Shown in pieces: positions 11,170 through 22,174 of a stretch of 64,000 nt of DNA. Numbering within the stretch: the first letter of the stretch is position 1; each line of letters begins with the position of its first letter. The stretch comes from Cytospora piceicola (lineage: Eukaryota > Ascomycota > Sordariomycetes > Diaporthales > Cytosporaceae): positions 620,001-684,000 of the forward strand of contig JALQBC010000015.1 of assembly GCA_023375675.1 (NCBI GenBank). The letters run 5' to 3'. The translations under genes were made by a program, and so were the position numbers. The notes under the pieces were generated by a model that was not told the origin of the DNA, did not search any database, and saw only the letters and a program-made list of their open reading frames with translations.

Positions 11170-14100
11170 TCACTTTCTTCCGCCCTTCAAGGACTTTTCA
11201 TTCGCTTCCCTAACAATGCCCACAGCCTCCAACACAACATCCTCTCCCTTTCGCCACGTGTACAACCTAACTCCCTGACTATCCAGGGTCTCGTGCGCTC
11301 GCTGCAGCCGACGCCTCCACAACTCCAGTTTCTTGTTTATGGGAATATACTGTCCGCCCTGCTGCATGCTGTGGCCCGTCGTCGCCCCAAGGATAGTATC
11401 GAATGTAGCTGCAGTATTTGTCCGGGGTGGTGGACGTGGCGGGGGTGTAATTGCGGAGGAGTCAAGATTCAAGCTCTCGATGTTGGAGTTCGAGGCCGAG
11501 TTCGCCAGGGCGCGGCTATTCGGGCTGACATTAAGAGATGATGGTGGAGCGCGACGGCGAGGGGGTGGTGGCGGCGGTTGTTTATTGGATTTTGCCGTGG
11601 AGACCGAGTTCAACGACGGGGAAGGGTCACTCGGCGTAGTAGAGCCGAGGTTGGAATTGCTATTGCCGGATCCTGGCGACAGGTTGGGACTAGTGCCCAG
11701 CCGCTGGGCGGACGAGTTCTGCATCTGGGCGAGAGGATGCGGAATGGCATTCTTAATCTGCGTGGCAACCGGCTTCCTAGGCGGGACGGGCGGGTTACTG
11801 CTGGTTGCAGGAGCTTGCCCATCTTTAGACGAAGTCGACGTCTCGCTCTTCAGTGCATCTGGCTTAGTGGGTCGCGGTGGGGGTGGTGGCTTCTTATGAG
11901 ATGCCAGATCTTTCAGATCAGCGGCAGCCGACGAGGCCCCCGTGAGTTTTTCCAGGTTCTCATGTTCCATCGGACTCATATCACGAGGCTCATCCGAGAA
12001 GTCAATAAGGTCATCCTCAATAGGCTCTGCCTGCCCCGAAGGGTCACTCCGCGTCCTTGGCGGGAGTTCTGGCTTTCCTGTGGAATCATTGTCTCTGGAA
12101 TTTTGCCGCGAGAGCGTATTCGTTGTTGGTCGTCTGGGCGGTGATTGAGGCAATGGAGGGCCACCAAAGGCGGCGTCAAAGTATCCGGCCTGCTCGGGTG
12201 TAGTCACATCACGGATGAAGATGGCAAGGATCCGCTTGGGATTCGCAAGGGCAAGATCGGTGTACACCTCCAGGTCGGCCTCACCGCTGTCACCAACAAG
12301 GATGAACTTGCGGTTGGGGAAGTCACGGAGGATCCTTTCCAGCGTGCCTTTCTTCCGTTCAGCGACGGGCTCGAATATGCCTTGCAACATTCCACTGTAC
12401 TGTTTGAGATGAAGAGAGCCAGGCGGTAGGTCGGCGTTGCGAAAGAAGGTCGCGATGACAGGGAAGAGTTGCCAGGGGCTGTTGGAGCAGTAGTGGAAAG
12501 TGACACCCATCTTGTAAAGTTCACCGTACCACTCCCTCACTCCGTCGACGGCTAATTCTTTGAGGTCGCGGATGAAAGTGTTGCGGAAAATTTCTCGTGC
12601 ACCGAGTGATATGCTGGACTTTTTGACGGTATCATCAATGTCGCTGATGAGGCTGACTCCCTCGTCGTCAATGATCTCAACTTCATGAACCGCAGAGAGA
12701 TCCTCATTGGCAAGGACTCGGACATGTGTGGGAACGAAGTCCAATGCTGCTCTTATAGAGAAGTGACCAGCATCATTCGTCATGACCGTCTTTGACACCG
12801 ATTTTTGATCGTTGTAGAAAAACAGAGTGACCGCGAGCTGGACCAGCGGAGTCGTGAGGAATGGCCCTAGACGAGCCATCAGATTCGCATTGGCCACAGC
12901 CAGCTCGGCGTCAGTCAACTCTGTCGAGGAGCTGTTCGTAGCAGGTCGCCCAGATGTTCTTGGAGAATTTGGTATCGACATGGACGGGGTGCTGCCGCTT
13001 CTGGTTCTCGTTGGCGAAACCCTCCCTTCTCCCCCCGAGTCATCGTCTTTGGGATTTTCACTGTATCCTCCCTGAACTGCGGCCGCGTTCTCATCCCTGA
13101 ATTTCCTCTCGATGGCTTCCGCTTCTTTGTCAATTTTCTGCTGCTCTCTTGTATCTTCGCGTTCCTCATGGCCCGGCTTCAAGTCTTGCAACTCTCCTGC
13201 TAACTGGTGCGTCGCCGCAGGTATTCCACTGAGTCTCCGCGCAAGGCCAACCAAGACTCTGTTCTTCCTCGTCATTGGTCCCTTGTGTGGTGCATACACC
13301 CATCCTCGCACATCAACATCCACCACAGCCTTCTTGTCCTCCATCCTCGCCCACTCGTTGTGCCAATAGTCCTCCTCGTTCAGGCCTGCTTCTCTCCGCT
13401 CGCCGTCGAAGTGGGGTGACCGTTGCCTGTCATCATCCTTGAACTGCCTCACATGCCTCTTGGCATAGGACGGGAACAGCACCATCTGTTCCTCACCCTT
13501 AGTGACAATGGCCACGTCGGGAAACGACCCGGGTATGGAGACCTTGTAGCTCGAATCATTGACGTCCACAACGCCACGTATCCTCGTGTTATCATACTGG
13601 TTCCGGATCTCGCTCGCCGTGGCTGCGGTAGCCTGGTAAACGCTCTTCGCCATAGCGGCCAGCCTCCTGCGCCGGGCGCCGGGTTCACGTTCGCCATATT
13701 GGCCGGGACTACTGGGCCCGTAGCCGTAGCCATAGCCACTGCCATTGCTACTTCCTTCCCATTGCGACATGTTGGTGCCTTTGCTCTTGACGCCTGTGTC
13801 TATCGCCTTGCCCGCCTCATTTCCGAGTTGATCTGGAGCTCTTCGGCGCTGCAGTTGTCGCTGGCTCTTCAAAAGTTGTTTCGCACCACTTGTCGCACCA
13901 CTTTTCTGCGGGCCGAAAAGAAAGCGCCGGCTGCTCTGTGCCGCCCTCGCGAGATGATCAACCCAGCGAGTCTGGGACAGTCGCCGGGCCTGGCGCCCAA
14001 GAATATAACGATAGATGCGCGACTGCAGGTGGTATTTATATTGGGGTAGGGTATCGAGCCGAAAGTCGAGAATGCGCTCACGGTAGCGCTGACGGGCGGC

Positions 14101-14211
14101 GGGTGGAAATAGGTAACGCAGCAGGCTCTGCTGATGATGAGGATGGGGCTGTCCTAAGAAGCGTCGAAAAGGTCGGAAAGGCGCCACTTTGCCGGGCTTC
14201 CGTGGTCGCAA
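11170..14211 (-). CDS. App1-like phosphatidate phosphatase / actin patch protein
   Basis: Single long frame of 1013 residues. The central catalytic domain (DUF2183/App1) carries the HAD-type phosphatase signature DIDDTVK and a following SNSPWQLFPVIATFF block. Then come HLKQYSG and the FILVGDSGEADLEVY segment, which holds a second acidic motif. Yeast App1 dephosphorylates phosphatidic acid to diacylglycerol at cortical actin patches and endocytic sites, and the same role is inferred here. The N-terminal 140 residues are basic and Arg-rich, followed by a Ser/Gly/Tyr-rich linker. The C-terminal third is Pro-rich with several PPPPRP-type stretches suited to SH3 binding, consistent with recruitment to actin patches. 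The gene could start at a downstream Met (about residue 145), because the first part looks less conserved. Confidence 0.85.
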   Translation of the reverse strand: MRPRKPGKVAPFRPFRRFLGQPHPHHQQSLLRYLFPPAARQRYRERILDFRLDTLPQYKYHLQSRIYRYILGRQARRLSQTRWVDHLARAAQSSRRFLFGPQKSGATSGAKQLLKSQRQLQRRRAPDQLGNEAGKAIDTGVKSKGTNMSQWEGSSNGSGYGYGYGPSSPGQYGEREPGARRRRLAAMAKSVYQATAATASEIRNQYDNTRIRGVVDVNDSSYKVSIPGSFPDVAIVTKGEEQMVLFPSYAKRHVRQFKDDDRQRSPHFDGERREAGLNEEDYWHNEWARMEDKKAVVDVDVRGWVYAPHKGPMTRKNRVLVGLARRLSGIPAATHQLAGELQDLKPGHEEREDTREQQKIDKEAEAIERKFRDENAAAVQGGYSENPKDDDSGGEGRVSPTRTRSGSTPSMSIPNSPRTSGRPATNSSSTELTDAELAVANANLMARLGPFLTTPLVQLAVTLFFYNDQKSVSKTVMTNDAGHFSIRAALDFVPTHVRVLANEDLSAVHEVEIIDDEGVSLISDIDDTVKKSSISLGAREIFRNTFIRDLKELAVDGVREWYGELYKMGVTFHYCSNSPWQLFPVIATFFRNADLPPGSLHLKQYSGMLQGIFEPVAERKKGTLERILRDFPNRKFILVGDSGEADLEVYTDLALANPKRILAIFIRDVTTPEQAGYFDAAFGGPPLPQSPPRRPTTNTLSRQNSRDNDSTGKPELPPRTRSDPSGQAEPIEDDLIDFSDEPRDMSPMEHENLEKLTGASSAAADLKDLASHKKPPPPPRPTKPDALKSETSTSSKDGQAPATSSNPPVPPRKPVATQIKNAIPHPLAQMQNSSAQRLGTSPNLSPGSGNSNSNLGSTTPSDPSPSLNSVSTAKSNKQPPPPPPRRRAPPSSLNVSPNSRALANSASNSNIESLNLDSSAITPPPRPPPRTNTAATFDTILGATTGHSMQQGGQYIPINKKLELWRRRLQRAHETLDSQGVRLYTWRKGEDVVLEAVGIVREANEKSLKGGRK

Positions 14212-15223
14212 AGGGACGACGGGTGATTCTTTCTTGTACTTATATGTCGAACCTGAGTGTATCAGGAATGGATCAGTGGGTGGATAGATGGATGGCTAGC
14301 CCGCCGGAGGATTTCAGCTGCCTGGCTGTACTGGGTAGATCTACTGCTGCATGTAACACAATTGTGTATGCAGGATGACACAGCCTCGGGGAACTCTTGA
14401 GTGGATTTGTTGGTGGAGTTCGAGCATCCGGGGTTTATGACTGAGACTTGAAACTGAACCAGAGTTGAACACGGGTCTCCGGAACAACTAACAAAAGACT
14501 TGGGTCGAGGTATATGATAGGGGTAATATCAATAAGTTATTATCAGGGAAGCTCAAACGTAGTAACGGCAACCAGAGGGCAGGGATTCTTGACTTTGGCT
14601 CTGTGATACTTGGAGGATAACTGTTTGTAGTGGTGGTGTCGAGCCTAGAGGTTTGCAGGCTGCGACACTGGCTACCTACTTGGTAGCTACCAACTTAGAT
14701 AGCTATACACTAAAGAACCCCCTTACGTCACCTCAACGTTGCTGCCCAGGTGCTGTCAACCCTGTTGTGGCCAGGGGCAGACGACCTACTACCCAGTACA
14801 GTAGCACATAATTACCTAGCACATTACTAGCACATGCACTAACTGCTTAGGTACCTGGGTACATGATAAACGTCGATGGCGATGAACGTGCTGTTCGACC
14901 TGCCTGGTTTTGAGTGTACAAATTAGTGAGATTAATGCTCAGGTGACCTCATGTTGCAGATGCAGGTAATGTCTTGAATATACCTGAGGATATAACCTAA
15001 GTACTTACCTAGGTAGGGCTAAGTAATCCGTATGTAAAATCCATCTGACTGGGTATCTACCAATTTTTTACGTACATACCAGCTTACCCAGCAAGATGGC
15101 TTATGAAGTCCAGAGTACGTGAAAACCATCCAACTGACTCTGAGTTCTGTGGGAAGTAGGTATAGGAGCGTGCCAACTTTGGTGTTGTTTTGATATTCCG
15201 GGTATCTCCCTCCTGCTATTCTA
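14212..15223. other. Intergenic stretch with palindromic TACCTAGGTA-type motifs
   Basis: One kilobase between two minus-strand genes. No coding frame was supported. It contains repeated variants of the TACCTAGGTA palindrome near 14690, 14850 and 15005, discussed in the findings. Confidence 0.5.
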
Positions 15224-17860
15224 CTACTTGCCCCTACCGCCCCGTCCACCCCGTCCACCCCGTCCCCCTCGTCCGCCCCGTCCACCTCGCCCTCCACGGC
15301 CTCCACGATCACCTCTATCGCCTCTGTCGCCTCGGTCGCCTCGGTCGCCTCGGTCACCACCATCCTTTGGACCTCTATCACCTCCATCTCTCCCGCCTCG
15401 ACGATCACCGCGGCCACCTCGATCACCACGGCCTCTGCTGGAACCCCTGCTGGAGCCCCTGCTAGACCCTCTGCTAGAACCTCTGCTAGAGCTGTCTCGC
15501 CCTGTCGTCCCAGCCCTCGCGGCCTTGAACGCGGCTCCGTCCTTGACCTTCTCCTTGTTACTTCCCTTCCCCTTCTTCAAATCCTTCAGGTTCAACACCG
15601 CACCCTTACCAGCCCGCTCTGCGGCTCCCTTCTTCCACACCTTGCCTTCCTGCCTCGCGGCCTTGGAGTCAAGCAGCTTCATGTCCTTGCCACTCAACTT
15701 GCCGTTGGAGTGCTTCTTCTTCAGGTTTTCCCTCACACCGTTCAGCTCAACCTTTCCTGCCTCCCTGGACTTATCCTTGTCGTGTTGAGACTCGAACCAT
15801 GTCCGCTTTGGTCGCCCCTTGATCTCATCCTCGTGCTGGATCAGATTTTCGCCCTTCTGGACCTGCATCTCGACGTGTTGCATCTGCTTCTCCTCCTTCT
15901 CCTCCTGCATGATCATCTCGATCTCGTCCTCGAGCTCGTCCACCTCGGACTGCCATTTGTCCGCCTCGGCAGGTTCGATCACCCGACTGCTGATCTTGGC
16001 ACCCTGTGCCTTGCCGGTCCTGACGGCTGCCTTGACCACCTTGCGGTCAGGCTCTGCCGCCAGCGTGATGGCGACACCAGTCCGTCCGGCACGAGCAGTA
16101 CGACCGACACGATGCAGGTAGATCTCCTGCGTCTGTGGTGCTTCGTAGTTGATGACCGTGTCGATGCCTTTGATGTCGAGACCACGAGACGCCAGGTCGG
16201 TGGCGAGCAGGAACGAGACCTTGCCGTCACGGAAATCCTCGACGCTGGTGATACGCTGTGTTTGGTTCATGCTACCGTGAAGCTCTGCGCAGGAAAGCCC
16301 GAAAAGCCCGAAAATGACGCGGACTTGATGTGCAATCTTCTTCTGCCTGAAGAAGATAATGACCCGTTCGGTGTAGAGGTTCTTGACGATGTAGAGAAGG
16401 TAACCCATGCGCTTGTCCTCGCGGCCAGGTCGCAGACGGACAAATTCTTGGGAGAGAGTAGTGACAGTCTTCTTCTGAGCATCCACCATTATCCTGACCG
16501 GCTTGTTCATACCGAGGCGGATAAGCTTGTCGACGGAAGATGTCATTGTGGCAGAGAACAGCATGGTCTGGCGAGACTTGGGTATGGTAGTCAAAATCTC
16601 GTTCAGCTCGTCTGCGAAACCATCCTCCAGCATTCGATCAGCCTCGTCCAATACCAAAATCTCGACTGTGTCGACACCGAAACTGGCAGAGTTGCGCATG
16701 TGATCGATGAAACGACCCGGAGTTGCAATAACTACATCGGGACGTTGTCGGAGTTCGGCCTCTTGGACCTTGAGACTCAGACCACCGACAGCCAGACAAA
16801 ACTTGATGTCGGTATGGCTGGCAAGCTTCGTGGCAACAGCATGGCATTGGATGGCCAACTCTCGGGTGGGTGTCATGATGACAACGCGCGTGGTGGGAAC
16901 CTTCTTCGGTCTGTAGAGCAGTCGCTCCAAGATAGGCACAACAAATGCAGCCGTCTTTCCTGAACCGGTGACAGCTCCACCGACAAGGTCCTTGCCCATG
17001 AGTGCAATTGGTATGGCCTTTGCCTGGATGGGTGTGGGCTTGGAGAAACCAACATTTGCAAGGCCACGGAGAATAGGACGGGATAGTGACATGGTCTGGA
17101 AAGCACCGGCGGTGTCCTTCTTGCCAGGAGTGGCCTTCTCCTCGGGGGCGAAGAAGGCATCTCTCTTTGCAGCTTCTTCTGCATCCTCCTCGTTTTCCGA
17201 ATCGGAGCCATCTTCGTCATCGTCGGGATGTCCAATGGGTGTTGCAATAGAGTCGTTGTCAGATGCAGCATCCCCATCCTCCATTTCTTCGTCCTCATCG
17301 TTGTCCTCGTCTTCTTCATCATCCTGTTCGTCGTCGTCGGCCATCTCGTCATCACCGTCCGATTCTTCCACGTCTGAACCAACATTCATACCGAATGCAT
17401 CGTCTGCGAGAACTTCATCATCGTCATCGTCAAGTTCGATGTCGGCATCATCGTCGTCGGCAACTTCCGCCTCTTGGACGGGTTCTTTGGACCCGTCGGT
17501 CTTGCCCTCCTTCTTCTCCCTCCTTCTCCTTATTATGTCGTCCAGTACATCTTTCCTCACGGTACCCATGGACTTCTTTGCGCCATCAAAACCCCATTCC
17601 TCAAATTCTTGAACGACATCATTCCGGTCGACGACGAATTCGAAATCGGAGTCCATGAGTCCATCATCCTGGTCGTTTTTGCCCCAGATGCCCTCAACAT
17701 CGCCATTGGACTCGGGTTGGGCATTCTTCTTGGACTTCTTTCCTGTCTTGGCCTTCTTTTGAGGTGGAGCGGAAACCACTTCTTCTTCTTCGGGTATGTC
17801 CTCGTTGTCGGAGACAGTCAGGACGAAATCGTCCACTGCCTTTCGTTTGGATGGGGCCAT
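15224..17860 (-). CDS. DRS1: DEAD-box ATP-dependent RNA helicase Drs1
   Basis: Single exon, 878 residues. After a basic N terminus and a long Asp/Glu-rich stretch (about 130-245) comes the helicase core. It shows the Q-motif region (GFSKPTPIQ), motif I AVTGSGKT, Ia PTRELAIQ, the GG motif, TPGR, motif II DEAD followed by RML, motif III SAT, then [12 protein letters not shown] and motif [13 protein letters not shown]. The [27 protein letters not shown] context is characteristic of Drs1, which is needed for 27S pre-rRNA processing and 60S subunit assembly in the nucleolus. The C terminus is a long RGD/RGG array (about 60 residues of Gly-Asp-Arg then Gly-Gly-Arg) that ends the protein and is encoded by near-repeated 9-base units. 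Confidence 0.93.
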   Translation of the reverse strand: MAPSKRKAVDDFVLTVSDNEDIPEEEEVVSAPPQKKAKTGKKSKKNAQPESNGDVEGIWGKNDQDDGLMDSDFEFVVDRNDVVQEFEEWGFDGAKKSMGTVRKDVLDDIIRRRREKKEGKTDGSKEPVQEAEVADDDDADIELDDDDDEVLADDAFGMNVGSDVEESDGDDEMADDDEQDDEEDEDNDEDEEMEDGDAASDNDSIATPIGHPDDDEDGSDSENEEDAEEAAKRDAFFAPEEKATPGKKDTAGAFQTMSLSRPILRGLANVGFSKPTPIQAKAIPIALMGKDLVGGAVTGSGKTAAFVVPILERLLYRPKKVPTTRVVIMTPTRELAIQCHAVATKLASHTDIKFCLAVGGLSLKVQEAELRQRPDVVIATPGRFIDHMRNSASFGVDTVEILVLDEADRMLEDGFADELNEILTTIPKSRQTMLFSATMTSSVDKLIRLGMNKPVRIMVDAQKKTVTTLSQEFVRLRPGREDKRMGYLLYIVKNLYTERVIIFFRQKKIAHQVRVIFGLFGLSCAELHGSMNQTQRITSVEDFRDGKVSFLLATDLASRGLDIKGIDTVINYEAPQTQEIYLHRVGRTARAGRTGVAITLAAEPDRKVVKAAVRTGKAQGAKISSRVIEPAEADKWQSEVDELEDEIEMIMQEEKEEKQMQHVEMQVQKGENLIQHEDEIKGRPKRTWFESQHDKDKSREAGKVELNGVRENLKKKHSNGKLSGKDMKLLDSKAARQEGKVWKKGAAERAGKGAVLNLKDLKKGKGSNKEKVKDGAAFKAARAGTTGRDSSSRGSSRGSSRGSSRGSSRGRGDRGGRGDRRGGRDGGDRGPKDGGDRGDRGDRGDRGDRGDRGGRGGRGGRGGRGGRGGRGGRGGRGK
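15228..15360 (-). repeat. In-frame 9-base repeats encoding the Drs1 RGG/GDR tail
   Basis: On the plus strand this reads as successive CCxCCCCGTCCA-like units (Gly-Gly-Arg codons) followed by CGGTCGCCT units (Gly-Asp-Arg). The repeats are all in frame, so copy-number changes would only lengthen or shorten the RNA-binding tail. Confidence 0.7.
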
Positions 17861-18672
17861 GGTAGTTCGTGCCGTTGGGATATCCGTCCCTGTTTATTTT
17901 GGGTGTAATTTTTGACAAATGGAAGGTTCTTGTCGGTATCAGTAGTCCAAGGTAAGTGTGGGGGAAGGAAACAGGTGTTGCCGGTGTTTATTTGGGCGGT
18001 TTCTTATTCCTCAGTAACAGAAGATCCAAGGTGCGGAAAGCTGGAGGAACATTGATGGGGGCTTTTACTGAACTGATCGCTCCCAACTTTTCTACCGGGC
18101 GGTGAATAACCCCTGTCATTACTATCACGGCGCCAGATGGTGAGTGGGTCACTATGGAAGCTACTGCCAGCTGCTGCCAGCTGTGTTGCTCGGCCGTGCC
18201 GGGCGAGTTGCCCCTCCATCCAGACTCAGCTTACTCCCTGTACCATTGGAAGGGCCCCACTAGCCGCCGCCCGACGATGGCGACCCCCACCCAGATTTGT
18301 TGTTTGGATGTATCCATTGGACGATCACGACCACGTCTTGCAGCGCTTTTCCATCCCAGCTTCTATTCGGCATTCTGGAACCACACAGAGAATCGGACCA
18401 ACTTCGCTGCCTCCCTCTTCAAACCACACACAGACATAGACACATACTCACCCAGTCTCTTTCATTTCGTTGGAGCCTGATCTGATCTGGTCTGATCTTC
18501 CCGTTGTTTTTGTTTACTCGAGTCAAGAAGTTATTTCGTCCTGCGTTTCCCTTCCTCGAGATACCCAACTCAACCACCATTTCTACCTAACACTCCACGC
18601 TCCTTGCAACTACACAAACAAAACATACAAAAGTCAACTCGTTATCCGCCTTCTCCCTGACACAAAGACATC
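17861..18672. promoter_or_regulatory. Divergent promoter region between DRS1 and the EB1 gene
   Basis: About 810 bases separate the start codons of two outward-facing housekeeping genes. The 250 bases before 18673 are CT- and CA-rich, as expected for an efficient fungal leader. No gene was seen inside. Confidence 0.5.
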
Positions 18673-19767
18673 ATGGGTGAATCACGGTCAGCACAGCTCC
18701 CCCGTTCTACCTTCAGGACCGTAGCATGCCGCCTGTCGCATGCCATGCTGCCCCTATACGTGACAAATTTTGGTTGCGGGGGACCATAGTAACTGACGTG
18801 TTATGACCCAAACAGCCAGGAACTCATCGCATGGCTGAACAGCCTTCTCCAGCTCAACATGACCAAGGTCGAGCAATGCGGTACTGGGTATGATATACCC
18901 CCTCCCTCGATTCTCCCGACAAACCACCGTCAGGACCCCCTTACCGCCATATGATGCGCACTGTACTCTTTGCGCCACGGGCGCGTCCAAAAGACGAGAT
19001 GCGGGACGCTGACTGCTACTATACGGTGTTACAGAGCTGCTCTTTGCCAGGTGTTTGACAGCATCTTCCGAGACCTTCCCATGTCCAGGGTTAAGTTCAA
19101 CGTGAACACCGAATATGCCTACATCCAGAACTTCAAGGTCCTGCAGAGTCAGTACCCCCCTTCCAGGAGCACCCCACCACAAGATTCATCGACTGACTAG
19201 AGTGTCCCTCAAGACTGCTTCAAGACTCACCAGATCGACAAACCTATCCCCGTTCAGGCCCTGATCAAATGCAAGATGCAGGACAACCTCGAGTTCCTAC
19301 AGTGGACGAAGAAGTTCTGGGACCAATACTTCCCCGGTGATGACTACGATGCTCTCGCCCGTCGCAAGGGCGCACCGGTGAGCACGGGTAGCACCGGAGC
19401 ATCGCGCCCCGGAGCGACTAGCGCTGCGCGCCGAGCTGGAGGCACAACGCCCTCAGGAGGCTCTCGTCTTGGCGTTGGCAAGGCTGTTGGAGGTGGTGGC
19501 GCAGCCTCTGCGGCCCTGCAGGCGGAGAACAAGCAGCTCAAGGAGACGGTGGTGGGTCTGGAGCGCGAGCGGGACTTCTACTTCTCAAAACTGCGCGACA
19601 TTGAGCTTCTCGTCCAACAGGCCGTTGAAGAGGACCCCGAGATCGAGAAGCAGGAGGATGGCCTGATCAAGGCGATCCAGAACATTCTGTACTCGACCGA
19701 GGAGGGCTTCGAGATCCCTGCCGAGGGTGAGGAGGAGGAAGTCCTGGATGAGCAAGAGACGTTCTGA
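18673..19767 (+). CDS. mal3: EB1/Bim1/Mal3 microtubule plus-end binding protein
   Basis: Four exons, 18673-18686, 18816-18887, 19035-19147 and 19214-19767, join in frame to 250 residues. The N-terminal calponin-homology domain starts MGESRQELIAWLN and includes GAALCQVFDSIF, VKFNVNTEYAYIQNFKVLQ and the EFLQWTKKFWDQYFPG end of the domain (about residues 1-110). A Ser/Gly/Ala-rich basic linker follows (about 113-170). The C-terminal EB1 coiled-coil dimer (about 175-235, LERERDFYFSKLRDIELL) and an acidic tail complete it. EB1 proteins track growing microtubule plus ends and recruit partners. Length and architecture are typical. The tail ends EQETF, not the EEY/F motif recognised by CAP-Gly proteins. 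Confidence 0.93.
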
Positions 19768-21004
19768 GGGGTGTAACGGAACAGGTCTTGTTCATGTTAG
19801 GGCAATAGCTAGTGTTGTTGTAATGCGTCTGAGGGGGTTAAAAGCATATTGCGAGAGTGTTTGATGTTGCGGCGAGTTGCTCTACAAGCGAGGGTGGTTC
19901 ACAGCCAGCTGCAACAGCATTGCGTGTAAAGTTTGGCTGACTTGAATATCATCATAATAGATGGAACAGAATTGTTTTGATCCCTCTCCAAGTCATTTAC
20001 CCTCGCCTTCCGTTCTCACTTTTCCCCGTCCCCTGTACTCGGTACCAGTCTGCTGGGATCATGGGCATCGTGATGACCCACACAGTCGAGTATGGAGATG
20101 ACAGTGTTTGTTGACAAGCACTCACTTAGTCAGTATCTACGGATACGATGGCCAACGAACACACCCACAAAGACAGGTGGACGACTGCTTGGAGATGCGG
20201 GTAGCTATTTCATACGTGGATGAAAAATCCATCCGATCGAAACAAGAAACGCGAAGTTGACTCCTCATGATCATGCAGGGGCTGCATGTCAGTCTGCCTA
20301 GGTAGATCCTGTGTCTCGGATTCTAGACCGCCTGTTACTATTTGCAAACGGTTAACACTAATAGACGTTGGCAGGTGGTGCCTGGGCCACCCAAATATGC
20401 GGTCATCAGTGTTGTATGGATCAATTGAGGACTCCAGCAGGCCAATGTTGGCAGGTTGGCAGGCTGGGCGACGTAGCGTGGGCGCCATGGGCGGCTCAAC
20501 CACATGACAGATGACAAAGCGGCCGGCCTACAGTTCGTCTTTAAGCTGCAGGCAGGTGGTTCCCAAGAGGATCGTCAACGGATAACCAACCCGCTTACTT
20601 ATATACATACTAGACTACATTACTTGTACAACACGCAACTGCACACTTCACTCACTGCTCAACCAACTGGCATCTTGTTCCTTCGCATCATCTGTTTCTG
20701 TCTGTCTGGATACCCAATATTTACCTTTTGATTCCAACGCTTTGAAGTTCTGTCGTGTCATTGAAGAGGCGGGAACGGTTGCATCGCTATAAGGTTGACG
20801 ACTGGTCGTACACCGCGAGCCTTTACTGACCGCCGACCGAAGCCATCAAAGTTGCGCAACAGAAGAACAGCTGCTCACCAGTTGACGACGAAGGATACTT
20901 GAATTTTACAGTGGTTTTTACATAACTCGACATTCAAGCAACCTCCGACTACATCGCATCTCCCACCATTTATCCTGCCGTAACCCCCATCAAAGCCATC
21001 CAAT
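19768..21004. other. Intergenic stretch upstream of the Vam7-like gene
   Basis: About 1.2 kb between two plus-strand genes. It carries the 3' end of the EB1 gene and the leader of the next. No coding frame was supported. Confidence 0.5.
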
Positions 21005-22174
21005 ATGGCGCCACCGGTCGAGATCTCCATCCCGACAACGACCGTCGCCACACCTTCCGACTCCAAACCATACACACAATTCAACATCACCCTCCGTCTA
21101 CCCCTACGGTCTTTCGTCGTGCAAAAGCGCTACTCCGACTTCACAGATCTACACGAAACCATCACACACCAAGTCGGCGCACCACCTCCCGAGCACCTAC
21201 CTGGGAAACACTGGTTCAAATCAACAGTCTCCTCCCCAGAGCTCACAGAAGACCGCCGCCGCGCACTAGAAACATACCTCCGCGCCATAGCCGAGAGCCC
21301 AGACAGGCGATGGCGCGACACGGCGGCGTGGCGCCAGTTCCTGACGCTCCCCGCCACGAGCGGCGGCAGCGCAGGCAGCTCGAGCGGGATCGAGGGCAAG
21401 GTGCCGGCCATCAACCTCAACGGATCCAACTCGGCGGCCGCGGAGGACCCGACCACGTGGACAGACCTACACCGCGAGATGAAGGGCCACCTACACGAGG
21501 CGCGGCTGCAGCTGGCGCGGCGGGACGCGGCGTCCGACTCGGGCGGGTTCGCGTCCGGAGGCGGTGCGAAGCATGGGTCCAGTGCTGCCGTGGAGGCGGG
21601 CGCGGCGGCCAAGAGGGCGCTTGTGCGGGCGGGGAGCCTGCTCGGTGCGCTGGAGGGGGGATTGAAGACCATGGGGGAGATGAAGAGGCTTGGGGAGGGA
21701 GAGCTCAGGCGGAGGAGGGACCTGTTGGCCGCTGCTAGGCTGGAGAGGGACGGGCTGGAGAAGCTGAGTGCTAGCCTTGCGAGTGCGAGGAGTGGCTCGG
21801 GGGCGGGGATGAGCCTTCGGGAGGGTGCACCCAACTCGGGCGACAAGGCGACATTGCTGTCTGGGTCGGGTGAGGCTCCATCTAGGGCAAGGACTGGGGG
21901 CAGGGTATTGGGGGCGCCGCTGCCCGAGACGGAGAGGACGAGGGAGCTGGGCAATACGGGGGTGTTGCAGCTGCAGAGGACGCAGATGCGGGAACAGGAC
22001 GAGGATGTGGAGGAGCTGGCCAAGATCATCCGGCGGCAGAGGGAGATGGGAATGGCGATCAAGACCGAGGTGGAGGTGCAGAATGAGATGCTGGATCAGA
22101 TGGATCGGGATACGGACCGGTTGGGGGCCAAGATGCAGGTTGCGAACAAGAAGGCGAGGAAGCTGGGGAAGTAA
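21005..22174 (+). CDS. vam7: Vam7-like vacuolar SNARE (PX domain plus Qc-SNARE)
   Basis: Single exon, 389 residues. The N-terminal PX domain (about 1-115) includes the RYSDF core and LPGKHWF, which bind phosphatidylinositol 3-phosphate. A variable Ala/Gly/Arg-rich linker follows. The last 80 residues are a Qc-SNARE coiled coil, with RTREL opening, QDEDVEELAKIIRRQREMG, then VEVQNEMLDQMDRDTDRL carrying the central-layer Gln. There is no transmembrane segment, which is normal for Vam7, since the PX domain holds it on the vacuole. It acts in homotypic vacuole fusion with the HOPS complex. The middle of the gene is markedly GC-rich. Confidence 0.9.
   Translation: MAPPVEISIPTTTVATPSDSKPYTQFNITLRLPLRSFVVQKRYSDFTDLHETITHQVGAPPPEHLPGKHWFKSTVSSPELTEDRRRALETYLRAIAESPDRRWRDTAAWRQFLTLPATSGGSAGSSSGIEGKVPAINLNGSNSAAAEDPTTWTDLHREMKGHLHEARLQLARRDAASDSGGFASGGGAKHGSSAAVEAGAAAKRALVRAGSLLGALEGGLKTMGEMKRLGEGELRRRRDLLAAARLERDGLEKLSASLASARSGSGAGMSLREGAPNSGDKATLLSGSGEAPSRARTGGRVLGAPLPETERTRELGNTGVLQLQRTQMREQDEDVEELAKIIRRQREMGMAIKTEVEVQNEMLDQMDRDTDRLGAKMQVANKKARKLGK

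Noticed and set aside
15710..16963. 417-codon plus-strand frame inside DRS1
   Set aside because: Antisense shadow of the helicase; Leu/Asp-rich composition explained by the opposite strand.
21130..22062. Long minus-strand frame opposite the Vam7-like gene
   Set aside because: Shadow caused by high GC at third positions of the true gene; no recognisable motif.
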